From contig DAITAA010000010.1 of assembly GCA_036824505.1 (NCBI GenBank), positions 44,455-108,454 of the forward strand: a stretch of 64,000 nt of DNA, given 5' to 3'. This document shows, one piece after another, positions 26,389-34,184 of the stretch. The notes under the pieces are model-generated. The model was not told the DNA's origin. It searched no databases and worked only from the letters and a program-made list of their open reading frames with translations. The stretch's first letter is position 1. The number at the start of each line of letters is the position of its first letter. This DNA is from SCUD01 sp036824505. Its GTDB lineage: Bacteria > Pseudomonadota > Gammaproteobacteria > Steroidobacterales > Steroidobacteraceae. The translations under genes were made by a program, and so were the position numbers.

Positions 26389-26850
26389 ATGTCCAGCATC
26401 AAGAAAGATCATCCTGTCGGCGCCGGAACCGGCGCAGTCGCCGGCGGCCTCGCTGGCGCTACTTTGGGGACCATTGGCGGCCCTCTTGGCATGGGCGCAG
26501 GCGCAGTGGTGGGCGGCATCGTTGGAGCGGTTGCAGGCGACAGCGTCGCCGAAGCCGTAAATCCGACGGTCTACGCGGACTACTGGAAAAGCAACTTCAA
26601 GAACGCGTCATACCTCACGGTCGATCGCGGGTGGGACGACTACGAGCCGGCCTACAAGCTCGGCTACAGCGCTCACGGCAGCAATGCCGGCCGCAAGTTC
26701 GAGGATGTTGAATCCAGCGTCCAGGCCACATGGGAAGCTGCAAAGGGCAAGTCGCGCCTCGCCTGGAGCGAAGCCAAGGGCGCAGTGAAGGATGGCTGGA
26801 ATTATCTCGAGCGTGCGATACCCGGCGACTCCGACCACGATGGGAATTAG
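26389..26850 (+). CDS. Glycine-zipper protein
   Basis: About 153 residues from ATG 26389 with a GAGGAG ribosome site. Residues ~10-55 form a long Gly/Ala glycine zipper (GAVAGGLAGATLGTIGG, GAGAVVGGIVGAVAGDS), typical of membrane-inserting or oligomerising helices. The rest is soluble and reads WDDYEPAYKLGYSAHGS, then helices with ESSVQATWEAAKGKSRLAW. No cleavable signal. Similar cytosolic or membrane-associated proteins are often stress-induced in proteobacteria; the function here is unknown. The Y-x-x-GY motif recalls 19206-19556 and 22811-23671. Confidence 0.75.
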   Translation: MSSIKKDHPVGAGTGAVAGGLAGATLGTIGGPLGMGAGAVVGGIVGAVAGDSVAEAVNPTVYADYWKSNFKNASYLTVDRGWDDYEPAYKLGYSAHGSNAGRKFEDVESSVQATWEAAKGKSRLAWSEAKGAVKDGWNYLERAIPGDSDHDGN

Positions 26851-27107
26851 CAGACTTACGTCATCCTAATTCGAGGGGACCTTGGCCTCACATAGTCCAG
26901 TAGTCACCGGATGATCTGACGCTGCGTTTGTGCCGGCTGCCGTCTGATGATGCCGTAAACAGGATAACTACAGGTTGCTTTGCGGCCGCGGCGCCTTAGA
27001 CGGTGGTCCCGCAGCCGTACGCTGCGAAATTCCCTAGTTGCATACGGAGCACCGCGTCCACGATTCGCCATTTCGAGGATTAGCCCGAGCGCGCTTGCAT
27101 CCGGCGC
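26851..27107. other. Intergenic stretch with no recognisable gene
   Basis: Between the glycine-zipper gene and the cytochrome gene. I see no open frame with a ribosome site and no RNA gene. A possible promoter and operator for the cytochrome gene are listed just downstream. Confidence 0.5.
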
Positions 27108-27163
27108 TTGACAGCAAGGTCGATTCGGATTTCCTATCGATCAAACGGATGTCCTGATCCGTT
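27108..27163 (+). promoter_or_regulatory. Possible promoter and operator before the cytochrome gene
   Basis: A consensus -35 TTGACA lies at 27108-27113 with a weak -10 candidate TCCTAT at 27132 (18-base spacer). Directly after is a perfect inverted repeat AACGGAT-N6-ATCCGTT (27144-27163), placed where a repressor would block transcription. Fifteen bases later is the ATG at 27178 with GGAGG. No regulator was identified. Confidence 0.4.
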
Positions 27164-27177
27164 CGATGGAGGCCACG

Positions 27178-27879
27178 ATGAACAAACCGACTGGATGGGC
27201 GGCGCTTTCACTCACCCTCGTTCTCGTACTCGGCGGCTGCTCCGGGAAGCAGTCCAGTGAGGGCGCCAGTCAGGCAAGCCCTCCAGCTCAAGAGCAGGCC
27301 ATCAAGCCCGAACCAGCGCCGCAGGCCGTGCCGGCAGCCCAGCCCGAGACCATCAGCCAACCCAGCAAGCAGGAGCCGCCCGCTGCGGCTGCGCCACCGG
27401 CTCCCGCACTCCAGCCGAAGGCCGAACCGCCCCGGGCGCCGGAGGCGCAGGCGATCGCCCAGGCTGAACCGACGCCGAAAGAGGCAGCACAGCCGGCCCA
27501 GACAGTTCCGCCTGCGCCGCAAGAGCCAGCCCCGACTGAATCCAGGAAGGCGGTGCCCAAGGATGTCGTGATTCTCACGGGATCTCCGTTGGGCGGCGTC
27601 CGGTTCGAGCACAAGCTCCATGTCGCGCGGGCCGGCAACAACTGCGTGACATGCCACCATGCATCCAGACCCGAGAAACCCGCCAGCGCGCCGCAGCAGG
27701 CCTGTTCGGACTGTCACACGAATGCGGCAATGCCCTCGATGAAGACGAAGCGTCAGGCCGCGTTCCACAACCCGACGGCACAGTCGGGAACCTGCATCGA
27801 CTGCCACAAGGCGGAGAATGCCAAGGGAAAGAAGGCGCCGCTGAATTGCATGGAATGCCACAAGCAGGAAAACAAGTAG
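27178..27879 (+). CDS. Tetrahaem cytochrome c lipoprotein (c3/c7-like) with a Pro/Ala-rich stalk
   Basis: About 233 residues. ATG 27178 is chosen over 27166 because GGAGG sits five bases upstream. A lipoprotein signal ends at LVLGGC (Cys near 21). Residues ~25-125 are a low-complexity Pro/Ala/Glu/Gln linker. The C-terminal ~105 residues carry four CxxCH haem sites (CVTCH, CSDCH, CIDCH, CMECH) plus extra His residues (HKLHVA, CHHAS) suited as axial ligands. This layout resembles class III / cytochrome c7 domains. It would be a membrane-tethered periplasmic electron carrier. No redox partner gene lies alongside, so its pathway is unknown. Confidence 0.88.
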   Translation: MNKPTGWAALSLTLVLVLGGCSGKQSSEGASQASPPAQEQAIKPEPAPQAVPAAQPETISQPSKQEPPAAAAPPAPALQPKAEPPRAPEAQAIAQAEPTPKEAAQPAQTVPPAPQEPAPTESRKAVPKDVVILTGSPLGGVRFEHKLHVARAGNNCVTCHHASRPEKPASAPQQACSDCHTNAAMPSMKTKRQAAFHNPTAQSGTCIDCHKAENAKGKKAPLNCMECHKQENK

Positions 27880-27995
27880 CAGGATAGGAATTCCAAAGCG
27901 CCTTCTTCTCGCGCGCTGCGCCAGGAAGCGGAATCAATCTTGGCGCCATGGCATCTCCCGTGCGGGCGATGGAGCGGGCGACCGCGGTCCGATGG

Positions 27996-29294
27996 CTATT
28001 TTCCCCGCAGCGCGCCGCTGATGCCGGCACCCGCGATCGCCATCAGCCATGCGGCCACGTCGAGTCCGGGCAGCGGCGCGTTGCCGAAGCCGAACCGCGC
28101 GAGGAGCGCCACGCCGAGGCACAGCAGTGCAGCGCCGCCGACCTGCCTCGCGGCCGCCGGCACCGGTGCATCTGCCGCCCGCGGCCGCCGCTCCAGTGGC
28201 GCCAGCATCAGGGCGAGGGGCAACAGCAGGGTGTAAAGCACGGCAATCCACACGGGACGCGTGAGCCACCACTCGGGGCTTCCGGGCTCGATCCGCAGAC
28301 CCAGTCCGCCCGCCACGTAGGCGAGCGCCACCAAGATCACCAAGACCGTCAGGTGCCAGAGATAGACCGTCATGATCATGCCGTTGATCAGCACCGTTGC
28401 GGCCCAGACACGAAGCCGGCCCAGCACGCGGTGCATCGGCGCCTCGGCCGCGAGGAGCACGCCGAACTGGACAAACGCAAGGGCGATCAGCGTGATCTTC
28501 GGCGGCGCCGAGTTGCTCACGGCCTCGCCCGGCGAGCCGACCATGGCGAGCGGATAGGGCCCCTTGAATATCAGCAGCGCGAGCGCCGCCAGTCCGAGCG
28601 CTGCCCAGGCCAGCAGCCGCCCCGGGCCGCCGAGACGGCCATCGCGCCAGGCGTAGCCGAGTTGGTGAATGGCGAGCCAGACCCAGAAGTAGTTGCTCCC
28701 GCCCAGCCACCGCAGGTCGGCCATGAAGAACGCGGCATCCACCACCGCGGCGGCAGCGGCAAGGGCCCAGAACGATACGAATCCCCAACGCCGCCAGGCG
28801 CGGTACGTCGCCGGCGCAAGCGCGACGACCAAGATGTAGATGGCGAGGAACCAGATCGGAATCAGAGCGGCGCGAGACGCCAGCTTGATGACGCTGCCGC
28901 TCACTTCTGCGAAGTGCAGGATCGCCGCGAACGGGCCCCACGCCAGCAGCAGGACAAGCAGCGGCGTAACGAGGCGATTGAGCCGCATCGCCAGCCAGGC
29001 CGCATAGCCGAAATTGCGCCGCTGCGCGCTTTCCAGCGAAACGGCATTGGCATAGCCGCCGACGAAGAAGAAGATCGGCATCACCTGGAACAGCCAGGTC
29101 AGCCATTGCATGCGGGGCTGAAGCTCGAGGATGTTGCCGGGCTTGAGCGCGCCGTCCTCGTAGTACAGCGTGGCCATCAGCCAGTGGCCGGTGATCACGA
29201 CCAGCATGGATGCGGCGCGCAGGAAATCAACGTAGCGATTGCGATCCCGCGGCGTGCTCGCCGCGATCGCTCTGGCCTGCGACCAGATGTCCAT
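27996..29294 (-). CDS. Acyltransferase 3 family membrane protein
   Basis: About 432 residues, start ATG 29294 (MDIWSQARAI). The first helix carries the family signature RNRYVDFLRAASMLVVITGH with the catalytic-type His near residue 37. It is followed by FQVMPIFFFVGGYANAVSLE and about ten membrane helices. This family acylates extracytoplasmic glycans such as O-antigen, glucans or peptidoglycan. The acceptor is unknown; the glycan operons 12 kb away are a possible client. The C-terminal third is Pro/Arg-rich before two last helices. A DUF1929 relic lies just upstream on the other strand. Confidence 0.85.
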   Translation of the reverse strand: MDIWSQARAIAASTPRDRNRYVDFLRAASMLVVITGHWLMATLYYEDGALKPGNILELQPRMQWLTWLFQVMPIFFFVGGYANAVSLESAQRRNFGYAAWLAMRLNRLVTPLLVLLLAWGPFAAILHFAEVSGSVIKLASRAALIPIWFLAIYILVVALAPATYRAWRRWGFVSFWALAAAAAVVDAAFFMADLRWLGGSNYFWVWLAIHQLGYAWRDGRLGGPGRLLAWAALGLAALALLIFKGPYPLAMVGSPGEAVSNSAPPKITLIALAFVQFGVLLAAEAPMHRVLGRLRVWAATVLINGMIMTVYLWHLTVLVILVALAYVAGGLGLRIEPGSPEWWLTRPVWIAVLYTLLLPLALMLAPLERRPRAADAPVPAAARQVGGAALLCLGVALLARFGFGNAPLPGLDVAAWLMAIAGAGISGALRGK

Positions 29295-29336
29295 GGTCCG
29301 GAATCCGAACGGGCTCAATCGCCCGGCGCCATCATA

Positions 29337-29518
29337 GCCGTGCGCTGCAATATGGATCGGCGTTTCCTGGACCTGTCGTTCACGGAACGCAGCGGGACCC
29401 TGTTCGTTCAGACGCCGGCCAAGCTGGAAATCGCGCCGCCCGGCTACTGCCTGCTGTTCGTCTTCGATAGTCCAGGCGTGCCATCGATCGGCAAGATCGT
29501 CAGGATGAATATCGACAC
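29337..29518 (+). pseudogene. C-terminal remnant of a galactose-oxidase-like (DUF1929) protein
   Basis: An isolated frame reading CNMDRRFLDLSFTERSGTLF, then PPGYCLLFVFDSPGVPSIGK and IVRMN. This is the typical end of kelch/galactose-oxidase-like proteins with the Early-set DUF1929 domain, whose last strands read similarly (PPGYYMLFV..GVPS..KIV). The several hundred residues expected upstream are absent; the upstream sequence is antisense to the acyltransferase gene. It is therefore a gene tail left by deletion or insertion. Confidence 0.7.
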
Positions 29519-29554
29519 AGGGGCATCTGGATTCGCTCCACCGGATCGCCGCCG

Positions 29555-30895
29555 CTACGCCATGAAGCCGAGATCCCGTGCGGCGAACGCACCGAGCCCG
29601 GGCACCGCCGCGTCGATCTGCGTCTCGTCGAGCCCGAACCAGCGCAGCAACGTCGCTGCGTACTGCTGCACGGCGATCGTCGGCACGATGCGACCGCCGC
29701 CGACGTCGTCCGGGCCGTCGATCTCAAGTCGCGGCATCGTGCCGTAGATATCGCTGCCCTGGACCGCGCCGCCGACCACCAGCTGATGCCCGGCCCAGCC
29801 GTGGTCCGTTCCGTCGCCGTTGCTCGTCAGGGTACGGCCAAAGTCCGACATCGTGAACGCGGTCACCTGCGAGCCGACGCCGAGCTCGGTCATCGCCGCG
29901 TCGAACGCGCCTAGTGACGCGCTGACACCGCCCAGCAGTCCCGGCTGCGCGGTGTTCTGCACGTCGTGGGTGTCGAAGCCGCCGATGCCGACCAGGAAGA
30001 TCTGCCGGCGCATCGCGAGCGTGCCGCGCACCGACACGATCTTCGCCACCATCGCGAGCTGGCGACCGAGCGGCGTGTCCGGGAACGACGTGGTCAGCGC
30101 CGGTGCCGCAGCCAGCGCGGTCGATGCGCGATCCGCGTAGGTCAGCGCGCGCTGGTGCACCGACTTGACTGCGCGCCCGTAGATCGTCGGCTGGCGGGCG
30201 GCGAGCAGAGACTCGAAGGCGCGGCGCCGCAGCGGGCCGTTGAACACGGAAGCATCGAGCGCGGCGTAGCCGACCACGCCCTGGTCACCGATGACATAGG
30301 GCTCGGCCTGTGCAGCCGCCTGGAACGGCACGGTCCCGGCGATCGACAGGTTCATCGGCAGCTGCTGCGTGGACAGATCGGCCTCGAGAAGGTCGGCAAC
30401 GCGACCCGCCCAGCCGGTGACCAGCACCTGGCGGCCCTTCAACGTGTGCCACTGGTCCTGCTGGTCGTTGTGCGAGAAGAGTTGCGGGGGCAGCGCAACG
30501 CTGCGCGCCAGCACCTGCGCCTTTGTGGCCGGCTCCACCAGCGGCCCGGTGTTCGCGACGATCGCGGCGCGCCCGGTGCCGAACAGCTGCTGCAATCCAC
30601 CCATCGACGGATGCAGACCATAGGTTGCGCCGTCCGGTGTCAGCGGCGAGATCGGCAGCAGGCCCGACTGCGGGATGGCGAGATTCTGGCGCGCCGCGGC
30701 GTACACCGCATACTCGGCTGCGCTGCGCGGCACGACCATGTTGAATGAGTCGTTGCCGCCGTACAGGAATACCGCGACCAGTGCACGGTATCCGGAAGTA
30801 TCGGCCCGCGCCGGCGCGGCCAGCGTACCAAGTCCCAGCGCGCCACCGGTGGCGAGGGCGAGCCGCAGGAAGTGTCTTCGATCGATCGTATTCAT
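29555..30895 (-). CDS. DUF1501 domain-containing Tat-exported protein
   Basis: About 446 residues from ATG 30895. The N-terminus (DRRHFLRLALATGGALGLG) is a twin-arginine-type signal. DUF1501 features follow: RALVAVFLYGGNDSFNMVVP, LLPISPLTPDGATYGLHPSM, PQLFSHNDQQDQWH, and near the end VTAFTMSDFGRTLTSNGDGT with DHGWAGHQLVVGGAVQG. The family is in the alkaline-phosphatase/sulfatase-like superfamily and has no settled function. It is paired with the DUF1800 gene immediately upstream, an arrangement seen in many proteobacteria and planctomycetes, and probably co-transcribed with it (about 50 bases apart). Confidence 0.9.
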   Translation of the reverse strand: MNTIDRRHFLRLALATGGALGLGTLAAPARADTSGYRALVAVFLYGGNDSFNMVVPRSAAEYAVYAAARQNLAIPQSGLLPISPLTPDGATYGLHPSMGGLQQLFGTGRAAIVANTGPLVEPATKAQVLARSVALPPQLFSHNDQQDQWHTLKGRQVLVTGWAGRVADLLEADLSTQQLPMNLSIAGTVPFQAAAQAEPYVIGDQGVVGYAALDASVFNGPLRRRAFESLLAARQPTIYGRAVKSVHQRALTYADRASTALAAAPALTTSFPDTPLGRQLAMVAKIVSVRGTLAMRRQIFLVGIGGFDTHDVQNTAQPGLLGGVSASLGAFDAAMTELGVGSQVTAFTMSDFGRTLTSNGDGTDHGWAGHQLVVGGAVQGSDIYGTMPRLEIDGPDDVGGGRIVPTIAVQQYAATLLRWFGLDETQIDAAVPGLGAFAARDLGFMA

Positions 30896-30946
30896 GCCTG
30901 TTTGCTCCACTGTGCGCTCCATGGGGGCGCCGTTCGCGAAGGGGTT

Positions 30947-32566
30947 TCAGCGCTGCACGGCGTATTCGGGCGAGGTCGCGATCAGGTGCGTCACCTCGAG
31001 CACGCGCAGCGCCGCCTGGTCCTCCGGGTACTGCGCGGCGAGCGCCTCGGCCTCGCGCCACAGCTCGGTCGACGGTGCGCCGCCGAGCAGGCGCTCGGCG
31101 ACGCGCGTGACCAGCGCGGCGGGATCGGACGCGGCGGCGACCTCGCCGCTGAAATCGATCGCCACCGCCTCGGGAGGGAGATTCGAGTCAAAGCGGTTCC
31201 AGACGAAGACGGCGATGGTCATGATGTTGGTGGTCAACGCCGCGGTCAGGTCGTTGGTGATCTGCATCTCCGGCGCGACCAGGCCGGCCTGCGAGATCTC
31301 GCCCGGTGGCGCGTAGTCGGGGCGGAAGAAATTGAACACCGACGGCGACTGCAACGGCGCCTGGCCGAGCACGAAGGCCAGGCCAGGCACGACGTAGCGG
31401 CCGTTGGTGGCAGCAGCGCCATAAGCGCGCCATAGACCGGTAAGGCGCAGCAGCGGCTCCTTGAGCTTGCCGGCGTCTTCCGAGGTCGGCGTCTGACGCG
31501 CCTCGGTGTCGAGCAGGACGGCCTTGATCACGGCACCCAAGTCGCCACGCGCGCCGCGGCCATTGTCGGCGAACACGCGCGCCACGCGCTCGACGTAGGC
31601 CGGTGACGGGTTGCTCGTCACGAAGCGCTGGATGAGCTGCTTCGACACGAACGGCGGCACGTTGTCGTGCGCGAAGATGTTGTCCAGCGCCGCCGCGAGA
31701 TCGCCGCGCGCGGTGCCGCCTGCCGGGATGGTGGCACCGTTCAGCACGCGTTTGGCGCCGGTGTCGTGGAAGGCTTCGTAGGGGTCCATTGGCCGCAGCC
31801 AGTCGAAGGACGGCTGGTAGAAACTGGGCGAGCCGCCGAAGGTCCAGCCGGTGTAAACGTGCGCGAAGCCTTCGATGGTCTCCTGGTCGTAGGTCGGCAG
31901 TGGCACGCCGCCTGAGTCGCGACGCACGCTGCCGTCCATGTTCAGCTCGACGAGGCCAATCGTGAACAGTTGCATGAGCTCGCGCGCGTAGTTTTCGTCG
32001 GGGCGGATGTTGCGCGCTGCATCGGGCTTCTCGTTGCCGAGCATGCTGAGATAGATGCCCATCTGCGGCGACAGCGTCACACGCTCCATCAGGTCGCGGT
32101 AGTTGCCGAAGGCGTTTTCCGCCAGCAGGTCGTAGTACCACGCGAGCGCCTGCGGGAATTCACTGAGCGCGCTGATCTCGGACACCACCCAGATCTCGCT
32201 CAACGCAAAGGCCATGCGCTGGCGCAGCTGGTCGCGGCCTTTCAGCGACGACTGGAACCAGGCATCCATGCGGTCGTCCTGCGTATTCGGTTGCGGCAGG
32301 GTACGCATGTAGGTGAGCTGCTTCGTCGCCGGCAGGCGCAGCTGCTCGTCGAGCCAGGCCTCGTATCCCACGTCGATGACGCGTTGGACGTCGGCCTCGG
32401 TGGGCCCGAAGGTCGCCTGCATCAGGAAGCGGTGCGCCTCGGCCTTGGTGATCACTGGTGGCGGTGGTGGGCCGCTCCCACCCCCGCCGCCGCCGCAGGC
32501 GGCGAGCAGCAGCGCGGTCCCGGCCGCGAGCATCAGTCGCAGGCTGCGCATCCATCGGATAGCCAT
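30947..32566 (-). CDS. DUF1800 domain-containing lipoprotein
   Basis: 539 residues with a lipoprotein signal (AAGTALLLAACGGGGGG, Cys near 24) and a Gly/Pro linker. DUF1800 hallmarks are AHRFLMQATFGPTEADVQRV, RQRMAFALSEIWVVS, YYDLLAENAFGNYRDLM, ENYARELMQLFTIGLVELN, YTGWTFGG, and the closing PSVFNFFRPDYAPPGE. Function unknown across the family. Its partner DUF1501 gene lies just downstream. Upstream, in the same direction, are the CpxP-like, anti-sigma-like and ECF sigma genes, so the whole 34-29.5 kb reverse set may be one stress-responsive unit. Confidence 0.92.
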   Translation of the reverse strand: MAIRWMRSLRLMLAAGTALLLAACGGGGGGSGPPPPPVITKAEAHRFLMQATFGPTEADVQRVIDVGYEAWLDEQLRLPATKQLTYMRTLPQPNTQDDRMDAWFQSSLKGRDQLRQRMAFALSEIWVVSEISALSEFPQALAWYYDLLAENAFGNYRDLMERVTLSPQMGIYLSMLGNEKPDAARNIRPDENYARELMQLFTIGLVELNMDGSVRRDSGGVPLPTYDQETIEGFAHVYTGWTFGGSPSFYQPSFDWLRPMDPYEAFHDTGAKRVLNGATIPAGGTARGDLAAALDNIFAHDNVPPFVSKQLIQRFVTSNPSPAYVERVARVFADNGRGARGDLGAVIKAVLLDTEARQTPTSEDAGKLKEPLLRLTGLWRAYGAAATNGRYVVPGLAFVLGQAPLQSPSVFNFFRPDYAPPGEISQAGLVAPEMQITNDLTAALTTNIMTIAVFVWNRFDSNLPPEAVAIDFSGEVAAASDPAALVTRVAERLLGGAPSTELWREAEALAAQYPEDQAALRVLEVTHLIATSPEYAVQR

Positions 32567-32613
32567 GATGTCCTCCCTGTCGGATTCACGGGCCTGCGGT
32601 GGCCAGCATCTGC

Positions 32614-33036
32614 TTACTGGTCGCCCGTGGGCAGTTCACGCGCGATCTGCACCTGTGCCGGCGTCAGCATGTTCTTGATGTTGATGAGCGCCTCGAGATA
32701 GAGCCGCTTCTTGCGGTTCTCGGCCGCGAGCAGCGTATCGACCTCGGCGAGTGCCGCCTTCGAGTCGACGGGATGCTTGTCGAGCATCGACTGGATCTCC
32801 AGCGCGCTGTCCAGCATCTCGAAGTCGATCTCGGCGGCCTTGGCCTGCAGCGCCACCAGTTCCTTGCGTAGCACATCACGCTGCGCGTCGCTGAGCTTCA
32901 GCGCCACCCGATTCGCGAGAATCACCTCCGGCGCGAACAAACGGCCCTTCATCCAGTCGTCGTCCTTCTTCTCCTCGGCGTAAGCGGCGGGCGAGCAAAG
33001 GACGGCGGCGAGCAACAACAGGATCAGGCGTTTCAT
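32614..33036 (-). CDS. Small periplasmic CpxP/Spy-like protein
   Basis: 140 residues from ATG 33036 whose A overlaps the anti-sigma gene's stop (ATGA). Signal peptide MKRLILLLLAAVLCSPAAYA, then an all-helical mature domain: WMKGRLFAPEVILANRVALK, LSDAQRDVLRKELVALQAKA, helices with LDSALEIQSMLDKHP, and an LTPAQVQIAREL ending. LSxxQ/LTxxQ-type helices are typical of the CpxP/Spy/CnrX group of periplasmic stress sensors and chaperones. With the anti-sigma and sigma genes in tandem upstream, it looks like the periplasmic sensor of a CnrYXH-like module. Confidence 0.75.
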   Translation of the reverse strand: MKRLILLLLAAVLCSPAAYAEEKKDDDWMKGRLFAPEVILANRVALKLSDAQRDVLRKELVALQAKAAEIDFEMLDSALEIQSMLDKHPVDSKAALAEVDTLLAAENRKKRLYLEALINIKNMLTPAQVQIARELPTGDQ

Positions 33037-33425
33037 AGGAAAGACTCCTCGAAGGGATTCTCGATTTCGGGAATGACGATTGCGGACGGCAGTCCATATT
33101 CGTAGGTGTGCAGAAGTGAGTCGGTCGCCACCGGCCACTGCCGCGCGGGCGAGAGTTCGCGGGCGAGCTGCAGATCGGCGGACTCGGTCCAGGGCGTTGG
33201 CCCGCTGCCGGGACCCAGGTACTGCCATGCCACGGCGAGCGCGATGGCGGCGATGCCCGCGACCGTGGCCGCCGGTACAAACCAGGCGTGCCGCGCCGGC
33301 GCGCGGCGCGCATCGCTCGCGGCGACCGCGGCTCGCCAGCTTCGCTCGAACGCGGGCGGCCCGAGCGCACCATCGCGGGCCGCCAGGGCGCTGCGCACCA
33401 GCGATTTCAGCTGCGTGTCGCTCAC
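33033..33425 (-). CDS. Predicted anti-sigma factor (single-pass membrane protein)
   Basis: 130 residues. A short cytosolic N-terminus (MSDTQLKSLVRSALAARDGA) is followed by one membrane helix at ~47-67 (AWFVPAATVAGIAAIALAVAW) and a periplasmic tail of about 60 residues. It overlaps the ECF sigma gene by four bases upstream and the CpxP-like gene by four downstream. This size, topology and coupling are those of ECF anti-sigma factors. No zinc-binding HxxxCxxC motif is present, so it would be of the CnrY-like or unclassified kind. The identification is by context. Confidence 0.7.
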   Translation of the reverse strand: MSDTQLKSLVRSALAARDGALGPPAFERSWRAAVAASDARRAPARHAWFVPAATVAGIAAIALAVAWQYLGPGSGPTPWTESADLQLARELSPARQWPVATDSLLHTYEYGLPSAIVIPEIENPFEESFL

Positions 33426-33943
33426 GCGCCCAGCTCCCGGCGCAGCCGCGCCTTGCCGCGTTCGTAGTGCGTGCGCGCGGTGCCGAGCGCGATGCCCTGC
33501 ACCCGGGCGGCTTCTTCGATGGTCAGGTCGCGACAGAACACGAGCTCCAGCATCTCGCGCTGGCGCGCCGGCAGGCGTGCCAGCGCGGCCAGTGCCTGCT
33601 GCCCGGTCACGGTGTCGATCGGCGCCGACTCGTGCGCGGCCGGCACCTCGAGCATCGCGTCGGTCGCGGACGTCTCGAAGCGCAGGCGCAACAGGCGACG
33701 GCGCCAGCGGCTGCGCGCAACGTTGCGGATCACGCCGAACAGCCAGGTCTTGAGCGACGCGCGACCGTCGTAGCGTGCGCGGCCCTCGTAGATCAGCAGG
33801 TAGGTGGTTTGCAGCACGTCTTCTGCCTCGTCGCGTCGGCCCCGGGTAAGCGTCAGCGCCCAGCCGAACCCATCGGCGTGCAACGCTGCAAGTGCGCCGG
33901 GCGTGATGCGCGGATTTGGTGCTGGCGACTCGACATCACGCAT
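33422..33943 (-). CDS. ECF-type RNA polymerase sigma factor
   Basis: About 173 residues from ATG 33943; the frame is open far upstream but those residues are not sigma-like. Region 2 reads WALTLTRGRRDEAEDVLQTT, YLLIYEGRARYDGRASLKTW and LFGVIRNVARSRWRR (core binding and -10 recognition). Region 4 is LARLPARQREMLELVFCRDL with the helix-turn-helix TIEEAARVQGIALGTARTHY (-35 recognition). It is the first gene of a tightly overlapped run with the anti-sigma and CpxP-like genes. The signal and regulon are unknown; autoregulation is likely. Confidence 0.9.
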   Translation of the reverse strand: MRDVESPAPNPRITPGALAALHADGFGWALTLTRGRRDEAEDVLQTTYLLIYEGRARYDGRASLKTWLFGVIRNVARSRWRRRLLRLRFETSATDAMLEVPAAHESAPIDTVTGQQALAALARLPARQREMLELVFCRDLTIEEAARVQGIALGTARTHYERGKARLRRELGA

Positions 33944-34184
33944 TCCCGGCTCCCTGTCCGATGAGTGGCTCCGGCCGGCGATCCATATGACATGCATCGC
34001 AGGTATCGCCCGGGCCGGGGGCATGCAACGACCTTGTAGCCGGCAGCGGCTGTACGGCAGGTGAATCGCCGCGCGCCCCGCGTGTACGCCATTCGTATCT
34101 CGCCCTTTCGGCTGGTCCCGGGCCGGTGGTGCGACATAAGCCGGCATCAAGCCGCAGTCTGGGACCGCGCCTGTCGCAGCTGCA

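Noticed and set aside
27948..29747. 599-codon open frame on the plus strand
   Set aside because: It is mostly antisense to the acyltransferase gene and has Arg/Gln/His-rich shadow composition. Only its last part (29337-29518) shows real family resemblance, kept as a DUF1929 remnant.
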